From Ruminococcus sp. (GTDB taxonomy: Bacteria > Bacillota > Clostridia > Oscillospirales > Ruminococcaceae), in assembly GCA_017542475.1 (NCBI GenBank), contig JAFXXD010000048.1, forward strand, positions 1 to 50,078: 50,078 nt of DNA, read 5' to 3'. A model generated the notes under the pieces. It searched no databases. It was not told where the DNA came from and was given only the letters and a program-made list of their open reading frames with translations. Within the stretch, counting starts at the first letter, position 1. The number at the start of each line of letters is the position of its first letter. Shown in pieces: positions 1-6,544 of this stretch. A program made the translations under genes and the position numbers.

Positions 1-2538
1 CGTTGTTGTTGTTGTTGTTGTTGTCGTAGTTGTAGCCGTCTCCTGCGCCTTGTCGTAGTCGTCGAGGAGCTCGAAGGTGAGGTTATTCTCGCTTGCGTAG
101 GTCTCGGCGGTCGAGCCCTTCTTGCCGACGATTATAGTATCGGAAACGCCGCTTATCTCGCAGTTCTCATTTCTGAACACTATCCTCTCGCACTTAGCGC
201 CGCAGCCGCCGTTGACGCCCTTGACGTAATTTCCTGTGGGCTCATAGGACCATGTCTCGTAGTTGTACTTGTACTCGGGGCTGAGGTGACCCGCATACTG
301 GTTCATAGTTTCGGGGAGGTCGAGCACATTGAGGTTACACTTTGAGAGCTCGCCCCAGTCCATATCCTTTACCTTGCTGGGGACCTTTATCTCCTCGAGC
401 GAGGTGCAGCCCTCGAAGGCGCCGCCCCACCAGTAGTTGCCGTAGATATTCTCGACAGTTTCGGGTATATCGACGTGTTTGATGTAGGTATTGCCCGCGA
501 AGGCGCTTGCTGCGATGAGCTCAACGCCGTCGGGGATAGTGTAAGAGCTGTCGGTCTTCGACTGCGGATAGAACTTGAGCGTTTTCATATCCTTGCTGAA
601 GAGGACGCCGTCCACGGACGCATAGACCTTGTTGTCGGGGTCAACATTTACCGCGGAAATGCTCTTCTGGTCGAGCACATACGAGCCTATCTCCTCGACA
701 GATGCGGGGATATTGAGCTCGCTTATCGCGCCCTCGCAGACGAAGAACCACGGTATCTGCTTGGTGCCGTCCTTGATGGTGACCTCTGCGGGAGTATCCG
801 AGCCCTTATAGGCAACGGCAGTCGTGCCGCTGTAGAGCACGCCGTCGGTAGTCTCCTTGTACCATTTCGTCGTATCTATCCACGATTTATCGAAGTAGCT
901 GAGGCTGCCGTTCAGCTCGATGTTCTCGAGCGAGTCGCAGCCTATGAAGCCCGCAAACTGCCTGTCGAGGTCAGTGCCCTTGCCGAGCTTTACGGATGTG
1001 ACCTTTTTGCAGTTCTCGAAGGCAAGACCGCATACCGTGATGCTGATATCGTCGTCGGTGGTGAACTCGCCCTCAAAGCCCTCGGGGAGCGCGATGAGGT
1101 CCTTCTGCTCGACTTCATCGTACAGGTAACGTCCCTCTTCCTCGTCGTAGCCGATATATTTCTCCCATGTGTACTGTCTGCCGAGAGCGCCGCCGACCGA
1201 GAAGTAATAGGGGTTGTCCTTATCGACGTTGATAGCGGTCAGCGACGGCATATCCGAGCAGAAGTATTTGTCCATATATGTAAGGCTCGCGGGGATGTTG
1301 ATGACGGTGATATCGGGATTGCCTCTGAACAACGCGCTCATCGACTCGATACCCTCGGGTATGGTCACCTCGCCCGTGAGGTGCTTGAGCACCTTTACAG
1401 CCTTGGCATGCGGAACGTATTTTTCCTGCTCGCTGTCATAGCGGTAATCGCCCTCCTTGTTGATGAGGAAGTCGCCGCTCACCTCGAAGAGCTTGCTGCC
1501 CTCCTTGGTCTTGATGCCGCAGGTATCGGGGACATTGATAGTCTCGAAGTAGCTGAGGTACTTCGGCAGCGTGATAGAAGTGACCTTGTCCTTCCACGCC
1601 GAGCCGTGTATATCGAGCGTCTCGACATTTGCGCCGTCTATCTCGTCGGGGATAACGACATCGCCCTTGACGGAGTCGTCGAAGCCGATTATCGTGGCAC
1701 AGATGACGTCCTTGGTTATTTTGTTGTTGTTTTCGTCGTACTTGTAGTTGCCCTCTTCATCGTATTCGTAGCGGGTAGATGTATAGGTATAGTACTTCAA
1801 GCCGTTATAGGTCTTGTACTTGGAATGTGTCTCGGAGAAGATGATATCGACTCTTCTTGAAATACCGATCTCCGTGAAATCGTCGGGTATCGTAATGGAG
1901 CTGAGCCTGCTCATATCGGCATTCCAGCCGATCTCGGCAACGGGCATGCCGTCTATCTCGGCGGGCATAACGTAGTCCTTGGGAGCGTCGCTGTTGATAT
2001 GCTCTATCTTCAGCTTTGTCTGCTCGACGTACTCGTATGAGCCGTCGTCCTTATCCTTACGGATGCTGCTGGTATACTTTGAATACACCACGCCGTCCTT
2101 GAGAATGAAGCTTTCATTGCCCTCGGGGATGATGATGTCAACATCGGAGGAAACATATCCCAGACCTCCATTGAACGCCTTTGTTACCGTAATAGACCTT
2201 ACCCTGCTGAGGTCGGCATAGCGGAAGTCCCACTCGAACTTCTTGACGGGCAGACCGTCTATCTCCTCGGGAAGAACGATATCGCCCGCAGCTTCGCCCT
2301 CGAAGCCTGTTATCGCGGCACAGTAGACACTTACTTCCTCGGTCGTGCCGTCGTCGTTCTCAACGGTCTTAGAGCCGTCGTAGTCCCTGTAGTAGGTGAA
2401 CGCCGTGGGCTGCACCGTGACAACGCTTTCTTCTGCCGCGAATACTCTGTATGCACACTCCTGCACCAGAGAGGTCGGCGTAAATGCACCGACGGCTGCC
2501 ATCGCGGTACCGACAGCCAGTATTTTTCTCCAATCCAT
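1..2538 (-). CDS. Secreted BspA-like leucine-rich-repeat protein, C-terminus cut off by window edge
   Basis: The frame runs open for 846 codons from an ATG at 2538 to the window edge. The ATG is preceded by a perfect AGGAGG site. The N-terminus is a signal peptide (charged MDWRK, hydrophobic stretch, likely cleavage near VFAAEE, about residue 34). The body is repeated BspA/LRR_5 units such as IPASVEEIG and IPDGVELIAASAFAG, separated by 'DGVLFSKDMKTL' style inserts. It closes with the family's usual end unit (IIVGKKGSTAETYASENN). The last visible residues are a run of threonines, the same type of linker that leads to a dockerin in the protein encoded at 6545-9100. A dockerin or other anchoring domain beyond the edge is therefore likely but unseen. 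The role is probably extracellular adhesion or cellulosome-associated binding. Confidence 0.9.
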   Translation of the reverse strand, partial: MDWRKILAVGTAMAAVGAFTPTSLVQECAYRVFAAEESVVTVQPTAFTYYRDYDGSKTVENDDGTTEEVSVYCAAITGFEGEAAGDIVLPEEIDGLPVKKFEWDFRYADLSRVRSITVTKAFNGGLGYVSSDVDIIIPEGNESFILKDGVVYSKYTSSIRKDKDDGSYEYVEQTKLKIEHINSDAPKDYVMPAEIDGMPVAEIGWNADMSRLSSITIPDDFTEIGISRRVDIIFSETHSKYKTYNGLKYYTYTSTRYEYDEEGNYKYDENNNKITKDVICATIIGFDDSVKGDVVIPDEIDGANVETLDIHGSAWKDKVTSITLPKYLSYFETINVPDTCGIKTKEGSKLFEVSGDFLINKEGDYRYDSEQEKYVPHAKAVKVLKHLTGEVTIPEGIESMSALFRGNPDITVINIPASLTYMDKYFCSDMPSLTAINVDKDNPYYFSVGGALGRQYTWEKYIGYDEEEGRYLYDEVEQKDLIALPEGFEGEFTTDDDISITVCGLAFENCKKVTSVKLGKGTDLDRQFAGFIGCDSLENIELNGSLSYFDKSWIDTTKWYKETTDGVLYSGTTAVAYKGSDTPAEVTIKDGTKQIPWFFVCEGAISELNIPASVEEIGSYVLDQKSISAVNVDPDNKVYASVDGVLFSKDMKTLKFYPQSKTDSSYTIPDGVELIAASAFAGNTYIKHVDIPETVENIYGNYWWGGAFEGCTSLEEIKVPSKVKDMDWGELSKCNLNVLDLPETMNQYAGHLSPEYKYNYETWSYEPTGNYVKGVNGGCGAKCERIVFRNENCEISGVSDTIIVGKKGSTAETYASENNLTFELLDDYDKAQETATTTTTTTTTTT

Positions 2539-2568
2539 CAAACATACCTCCTAAAAATGGATATAATA

Positions 2569-2597
2569 ATTATATCACACCATATATAAATTATCAA
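2569..2597 (-). promoter_or_regulatory. Promoter of the first LRR gene
   Basis: On the minus strand there is TTGATA (2592-2597), a 17-nt spacer and TATAAT (2569-2574). It lies about 30 nt upstream of the ATG at 2538, so the leader is very short. This matches the vegetative sigma-A consensus closely. Confidence 0.75.
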
Positions 2598-2830
2598 GTG
2601 GTGCGAAGAAATAACACATAATAGCGACAAAACGAATGGCATACACAAGCGGGCAGGATAACCTTGGCAGACCTGCACAAAAAGCCTTTGTCAAAACTGT
2701 GCATCTATACAAAGTTCGGAATTATTTTTTCAATAATCAATGGTTTTCCGTTGAAAAAGTGCCTTTTCCGCACCCCTTACAGAGGGGCAAAGCGCTCCTC
2801 GGTGCGGATACGCTCAGAAAGGAGTATATT

Positions 2831-3136
2831 TTGAACTGGATAAGCAATGAAAGATTTGTCAGCTTCAGAAACGGCAGAATGGTAGTTCTTGCGGAGATAA
2901 TGGCAGATACCGCGGGCGACCTCCCCGATGCGGAAGACATTACGGGCAGGATACTTGCCAGGGGCTCGACAGCACTCGACATCAACACGGGAGACCGCTA
3001 CTGCCTCAACAGCTCGGGGCTGTGGAAGAAGCAGAATTCGGCGAGCTCTCTCGGAACATCGACGTCAGCGATAATTTCCTGCACCTCGGCAGGAGCTCCT
3101 GTCGTCGGCGATCTCACGGAACAGGAGGAAGAATAA
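2831..3136 (+). CDS. Small phage-structural-like protein (about 101 aa, TTG start)
   Basis: The open frame extends back to an ATG at 2636, but that upstream part has no ribosome site and looks non-coding. I prefer the TTG at 2831, which has AAAGGAG six bases before it and begins MNWISNERFV. The segment GRMVVLAEIM followed by ILARGSTALDINTGDRYC and SSGLWKK resembles small proteins found in phage head or tail fibre modules, where a value or tick string is assigned and displayed. That is recognition by eye, not a search result. The gene ends with TAA directly abutting the next ATG at 3137, so the two are translationally coupled. It has no recognisable catalytic motif. The two-gene cassette is isolated between host genes, which suggests a phage remnant or captured phage genes. 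Confidence 0.55.
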   Translation: MNWISNERFVSFRNGRMVVLAEIMADTAGDLPDAEDITGRILARGSTALDINTGDRYCLNSSGLWKKQNSASSLGTSTSAIISCTSAGAPVVGDLTEQEEE

Positions 3137-3829
3137 ATGGCAATAGTAAGATTTCAGCGGGCGAGCGGCACAGCCGACCTGTCAGCCTTCTTGGACTGGT
3201 TGAATGCTCACAAGGAGGGCACCTTCCTTGAAGACCTCACCCTGACGAACACAACGACCACCCAGACGAATGATACGCTCACGATAACGGATACCGATTC
3301 CTCGGCGCAGATAATCTCGCGCACAGCAAGCAACGCGGTGGTATTCAGGTATGTGGGCGGTACCGTCGAGCACGAGATAAAGACTTCTATCTCATCCGGC
3401 TCTAACGCATATGTAGTCGGAGCCCTGCTTTGCAGCAAGGGACTTCTTATCCACATCTACGGCAACTACAATACCGAGAAAGCCAATGACTACTACGGCA
3501 TATGCCTCACTGTTGACAGCAGCGGAAAGCTTGCGGCAGTGCTTTCCACATCGGCTGCCACGAGCTCATCATCGCAGATATCGGTGTGGAACACGTGTGC
3601 AGCGGGCTCGACGTCTGTGGCGCAGCGTGAATGTCGTCCGTTCTACGGCTCGAGCCTCACGTCGCTCGCACAGATATCGGCACAGGGCATAGACAACACC
3701 CTCGTTCTGCCCTATGCGTTTGCGGCTATATCGACGCAGCTCAACGCCGAGGCGCTCAATTCCGTCCTCATTGACGGAGCTCCCTTCATAACCAACGGCG
3801 CGTGGTATATCAGGGACGCAGACGATTGA
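3137..3829 (+). CDS. Phage-like structural/tail-associated protein, 230 aa
   Basis: The ATG at 3137 follows AGGAGG with good spacing and immediately follows the stop of the preceding gene. The protein is rich in Ser, Thr, Ala and Asn. It has no signal peptide or membrane segment, and has the low-complexity beta-rich look of phage tail, head-fibre or decoration proteins (for example LTNTTTTQTNDTLTITDTD near residue 35). I recognise no catalytic motif. Paired with the small upstream protein it looks like part of a virion module, but no capsid, portal, terminase, integrase or lysis gene is nearby. It may be a relic or a domesticated cassette. The function is unknown. Confidence 0.6.
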   Translation: MAIVRFQRASGTADLSAFLDWLNAHKEGTFLEDLTLTNTTTTQTNDTLTITDTDSSAQIISRTASNAVVFRYVGGTVEHEIKTSISSGSNAYVVGALLCSKGLLIHIYGNYNTEKANDYYGICLTVDSSGKLAAVLSTSAATSSSSQISVWNTCAAGSTSVAQRECRPFYGSSLTSLAQISAQGIDNTLVLPYAFAAISTQLNAEALNSVLIDGAPFITNGAWYIRDADD

Positions 3830-3837
3830 TAAGAAAA

Positions 3838-3857
3838 AGCCGCACATAAGTGCGGCT
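3838..3857 (-). terminator. Rho-independent terminator, mainly for proS
   Basis: AGCCGCAC (3838-3845), loop ATAA, GTGCGGCT (3850-3857). Read on the minus strand the hairpin is followed by TTTTTCTT, the expected T-tract for minus-strand transcripts coming from proS. The plus-strand side lacks a T-run. Confidence 0.75.
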
Positions 3858-3885
3858 ACATAGTGAGGTCACTCTTCACTAAAGA

Positions 3886-3913
3886 GGCGCGGTAAAGACC
3901 TCTTTACCGCGCC
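3886..3913. terminator. Strong hairpin between the phage-like cassette and proS
   Basis: Perfect 12-bp stem: GGCGCGGTAAAG (3886-3897), loop ACCT, CTTTACCGCGCC (3902-3913). It lies in the convergent gap only 7 nt after the proS stop codon. It has no clean T-run on either side. It may protect 3' ends or work with the adjacent 3838-3857 terminator. Confidence 0.55.
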
Positions 3914-3920
3914 TTGCTTA

Positions 3921-5360
3921 TCAATATGCCTTGCCCCAGTATACCATATGCTTGGCGGGCTTGCCGCAGCATACGCACACGTCGGAGAGGTGCTCCTGCT
4001 CGAAGGGGATACAGCGCGAGCCAACGCCCGTCTGCTCCTTCACGGAGTCCTCGCAGGCTTCCTCGCCGCACCACATAGCCTTGATGAAGCCGTCGCCCTG
4101 CTCGAGAGCCTTGTTTATCTCGTCGATAGTCGTGCAGGCGTAGGTGCGTCTTACCTGATTATCGAGAGCCTTCTGATACATTCCGTCGTGAGCCTCCTTG
4201 AGCTTCTGCTCGGTGGCAGTTTCAAGGTCAGCGAGAGCTACAGTTGCCTTCTCGCCGTTCCAGCGGGAAGCGATAACGCAGCTGCCCTCCTCGATGTCGC
4301 GCGGACCTATCTCCACACGGAGCGGCACGCCCTTCATCTCGTACTCCGCGAACTTCCAGCCGGGCGAGTTCTCGCTGTCGTCGAGCTTCACGCGCAGACC
4401 GAGCTTAGCAAGTCTGTCCTTGAGCTCGTTTGCCTTTTCGAGAACGCCCTCCTTGTGCTGGGCAACGGGTATGATGACTACCTGTATCGGAGCAACAGCA
4501 GGGGGGAGCACAAGACCGTTGTCGTCGCCGTGAGTCATAATTACAGCGCCGATGAGACGAGTTGTAACGCCCCAGCTTGTCTGGTGCGGGAACACGCGCT
4601 TGTTTTCCTTGTCGGTGTATTCGATGTCGAAGGCTTTAGCGAAGCCGTCGCCGAAATAGTGCGAGGTACCTGCCTGAAGAGCCTTGCCGTCGTGCATAAG
4701 AGCCTCGATAGCGTAGGTGGAGACAGCTCCCGCGAACTTGTCGCTCTCGGTCTTCCTGCCCTTTACTACGGGCATAGCGAGGGCGTCAGCGCAGAAGTCG
4801 GCATACACGTTGAGCATACGCTCGGTCTCCTCGATAGCCTCCTCGGCAGTAGCGTGGATAGTGTGCCCCTCCTGCCACAGAAACTCTCTCGAACGGAGGA
4901 AGGGACGTGTGGTCTTCTCCCAGCGGACAACGCTTACCCACTGGTTGTACAGCTTGGGGAGGTCGCGGTAGGAGTGAACGATATTAGCGTAGTGCTCGCA
5001 GAAGAGCGTCTCGGATGTCGGGCGCACGCAGAGCCTGTCCTCGAGCTTTTCGCTTCCGCCGTGAGTTACCCACGCGACCTCGGGAGCAAAGCCCTCGACG
5101 TGGTCCTTCTCCTTCTGGAGCAGGCTCTCGGGGATGAACATAGGCATACACACGTTCTCGTGACCTGTTTCCTTGAACTTGCTGTCGAGTATATGCTGGA
5201 TATTCTCCCAGATAGCGTAGCCGTAGGGACGTATTACCATACAGCCCTTGACGCTGGTGTACTCGATGAGCTCCGCCTTCTTGCAGATGTCGGTGTACCA
5301 CTGCGCGAAATCCTCGTCCATAGAGGTTATCGCGGTGACAAGCTTTTTATCCTTTGCCAT
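3921..5360 (-). CDS. proS: Prolyl-tRNA synthetase, archaeal/eukaryotic-type (short form)
   Basis: Class II aminoacyl-tRNA synthetase of 479 aa that charges tRNA-Pro with proline in the cytoplasm. Visible motifs are the region around [15 protein letters not shown], the motif 2 loop ([20 protein letters not shown]), the [12 protein letters not shown] region of motif 3, and the anticodon-binding domain beginning [11 protein letters not shown]. The C-terminal extension carries Cys residues ([16 protein letters not shown]) and ends in Tyr (YWGKAY), which is the hallmark of the archaeal-type enzyme. It lacks the INS editing insertion found in the roughly 570-aa bacterial type. Start ATG at 5360 has AGAGGA upstream. 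It is monocistronic with its own promoter. No T-box leader fits in the short upstream gap. Confidence 0.97.
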   Translation of the reverse strand: MAKDKKLVTAITSMDEDFAQWYTDICKKAELIEYTSVKGCMVIRPYGYAIWENIQHILDSKFKETGHENVCMPMFIPESLLQKEKDHVEGFAPEVAWVTHGGSEKLEDRLCVRPTSETLFCEHYANIVHSYRDLPKLYNQWVSVVRWEKTTRPFLRSREFLWQEGHTIHATAEEAIEETERMLNVYADFCADALAMPVVKGRKTESDKFAGAVSTYAIEALMHDGKALQAGTSHYFGDGFAKAFDIEYTDKENKRVFPHQTSWGVTTRLIGAVIMTHGDDNGLVLPPAVAPIQVVIIPVAQHKEGVLEKANELKDRLAKLGLRVKLDDSENSPGWKFAEYEMKGVPLRVEIGPRDIEEGSCVIASRWNGEKATVALADLETATEQKLKEAHDGMYQKALDNQVRRTYACTTIDEINKALEQGDGFIKAMWCGEEACEDSVKEQTGVGSRCIPFEQEHLSDVCVCCGKPAKHMVYWGKAY

Positions 5361-5402
5361 ATATGAAGTCCTCTTTTCTGTTATAGTAACATAAGTAATT
5401 AC

Positions 5403-5431
5403 ATTATACCATTGAAGTGCGGTTTTGTCAA
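5403..5431 (-). promoter_or_regulatory. proS promoter
   Basis: TTGACA (5426-5431), exactly 17 nt, TATAAT (5403-5408) on the minus strand. This is a perfect sigma-A consensus about 40 nt upstream of the proS ATG. The leader is too short for a T-box riboswitch. Confidence 0.9.
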
Positions 5432-5459
5432 TTGGAGACAGTCATATCCGCATAATTCC

Positions 5460-6128
5460 TCACGCTATCTGAACTATCATAACTACAAGGAGATATGTGC
5501 AGTAAAATGCGCCCAGCATCAGTACGCCTGCGGTTATCTTGCCCGCTACAGTAGCAGGTGAGGCACCGACGCCGTTCTTTATGAGGTTTATGATGACGCA
5601 CACAAGGGCTATGACATTGTATATGCCTATTATGAGCCAGTATATGCTCATTTTGGTGCTGAGCAGGTCTATGTAGTATGAGCTGTGTACTGCTCTGTAG
5701 TCAATACCCGTGAAGGTCTCCCGAACCTTTTTGCTTGTGCTTTTTACGTTGCCCTTTATCCTTATTCCTGTGATATTGGAATAGTCCTCGCTGCTGAAGT
5801 TTTTGCCGAAGTCCTTGTCTGCACGTACAAGAACACCGCTCTGCATATCCTCCGACATTACGAGGTAGTAGTATTCGTTTATCAGCGGGATAAAGCTGAG
5901 CTTGTGTGAATACTCGAAATTTGGGTGAGCTGCACCATAGGCGGGAACTCCGCTGACGCATTTTCCTGATTTCGGACCTGTTGCCAAAGCGTCGCCAAGG
6001 GACATTTCAGCCTTAAAAAAGCCTGATATCCCCATAAAGAGTCCGAGTGCCGCAAGAAGCGCCAGAAAGATGATCGCAACAACAGGTGACGGCTGTTTTC
6101 TGCCGCCTGAAAGATTTGTGAAGCCCAT
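5460..6128 (-). CDS. Unknown membrane protein with three membrane segments, 222 aa
   Basis: I choose the ATG at 6128 (MGFTNLSGGRKQ) because AAGGAG lies seven bases upstream. The open frame continues upstream to 6206, but only into the promoter region. One hydrophobic segment lies near the N-terminus (IIFLALLAALGLFMGISGFF). A predicted external region of about 100 residues follows (with the stretch YYYLVMSEDMQSGVLVRADKD). Two more membrane segments are at the C-terminus (YWLIIGIYNVIALVCVIINL and ITAGVLMLGAFYCTYLLVVM). I do not recognise the family. It is monocistronic, preceded by its own promoter and by a cluster of cloverleaf repeats. The function is unknown. Confidence 0.8.
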   Translation of the reverse strand: MGFTNLSGGRKQPSPVVAIIFLALLAALGLFMGISGFFKAEMSLGDALATGPKSGKCVSGVPAYGAAHPNFEYSHKLSFIPLINEYYYLVMSEDMQSGVLVRADKDFGKNFSSEDYSNITGIRIKGNVKSTSKKVRETFTGIDYRAVHSSYYIDLLSTKMSIYWLIIGIYNVIALVCVIINLIKNGVGASPATVAGKITAGVLMLGAFYCTYLLVVMIVQIA

Positions 6129-6196
6129 AATAATTCTCCTTAATATTATAGTATCCGCAGGACATTTTGATTTTGCGGGGTGCGTAACACGCTCTA

Positions 6197-6225
6197 ATGA
6201 TACCACAATTGCCGAAAAATGTCAA
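6197..6225 (-). promoter_or_regulatory. Promoter of the three-TM membrane protein gene
   Basis: TTGACA (6220-6225), 17-nt spacer, TATCAT (6197-6202) on the minus strand. It is about 70 nt upstream of the chosen ATG at 6128, which supports that start over the longer open frame from 6206. Confidence 0.75.
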
Positions 6226-6275
6226 CAATTCGGAGCGCCGCCCGCCGATATCCCGACAGACCCCATTCAACCGAA

Positions 6276-6343
6276 TGTAGGGACGACCATTGGTCGTCCG
6301 CCGATTGATAATCCATTGCGGACGCGCACTGCGCGTCCCTACA
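6276..6343. repeat. Cloverleaf intergenic element, copy 1 (type GACCATTGGTC/GCGCACTGCGC)
   Basis: Outer stem TGTAGGGAC with GTCCCTACA at the two ends. Inside it are hairpin GACCATTGGTC, inner stem GTCCGC/GCGGAC around a variable loop, and hairpin GCGCACTGCGC. Near-identical copies are at 12387-12455 and 30997-31067, with the inner loop sequence differing completely. Confidence 0.85.
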
Positions 6344-6351
6344 AGCAAATT

Positions 6352-6425
6352 TGTAGGGCGGCGTTTCGCTCGCCCGCCCGAAATGATACCGATGATCAAA
6401 TGGGCGCACGGAATGCGACCCTACA
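6352..6425. repeat. Cloverleaf intergenic element, copy 2
   Basis: Same plan as the neighbouring copies. Outer TGTAGGG/CCCTACA. Hairpin 1 is GGCG-TTTCGCT-CGCC. The inner stem GCCC/GGGC encloses a loop of about 20 nt. Hairpin 2 is GCGCACGGAATGCG. The second hairpin word recurs at 12576-12591 and, inverted, at 15322-15337. Confidence 0.8.
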
Positions 6426-6435
6426 AAAAATGCTG

Positions 6436-6501
6436 TGTAGGGGCTGACGCCCACATCAGCCCGACATTATCGGCGGGTCGATGAGGGCATCGACCCCTAC
6501 A
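6436..6501. repeat. Cloverleaf intergenic element, copy 3 (type GCTGATG/GTCGATG)
   Basis: Outer TGTAGGGG/CCCCTACA. Hairpin 1 is GCTGACG-CCCA-CATCAGC, with one mismatch relative to the GCTGATG form at 30921. The inner stem is CCCG/CGGG. Hairpin 2 is GTCGATG-AGGG-CATCGAC. Three copies of the element stand in tandem in this gap, separated by 8-10 nt. Confidence 0.85.
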
Positions 6502-6511
6502 GCCGAAAAAA

Positions 6512-6536
6512 CAGGCGGCTCATAATGAACCGCCTG
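6512..6536 (-). terminator. Terminator of the LRR-dockerin gene
   Basis: CAGGCGG (6512-6518) and CCGCCTG (6530-6536) form a stem with an 11-nt loop. On the minus strand it is followed by TTTTTT. It lies 8 nt past the stop codon of the dockerin gene. Confidence 0.85.
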
Positions 6537-6544
6537 CAAATAAG

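Noticed and set aside
475-1860. 461-aa plus-strand open frame
   Set aside because: It is antisense to the LRR gene, which has a signal peptide, ribosome site and recognisable repeats. The plus frame has no ribosome site or known motif and reflects GC-biased codons.
2636-2830. Longer start for the small phage-like gene at ATG 2636
   Set aside because: There is no ribosome site there and the translated stretch looks random; the TTG at 2831 has a strong AAAGGAG.
3948-5366. 472-aa plus-strand open frame
   Set aside because: It lies entirely antisense to proS, which is unmistakable. The plus frame is a mirror of its codon bias.
5361-5459. T-box leader before proS
   Set aside because: The promoter lies within 45 nt of the start codon, leaving no room for a T-box, and the downstream conserved T-box sequence is absent.
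6276-6343. Cloverleaf element as a tRNA gene
   Set aside because: It folds as a four-way structure, but there is no T-loop GTTCRANYC, no D-loop pattern and no conserved anticodon arm, and the arms are short palindromes of differing sequence. It is not a tRNA.
6070-6447. Open frames across repeat regions (also 6290, 12401, 15250, 30820)
   Set aside because: They run through cloverleaf elements, repeat phrases such as GRPY and ARPY in every copy, and lack ribosome sites. They are translations of non-coding repeats.
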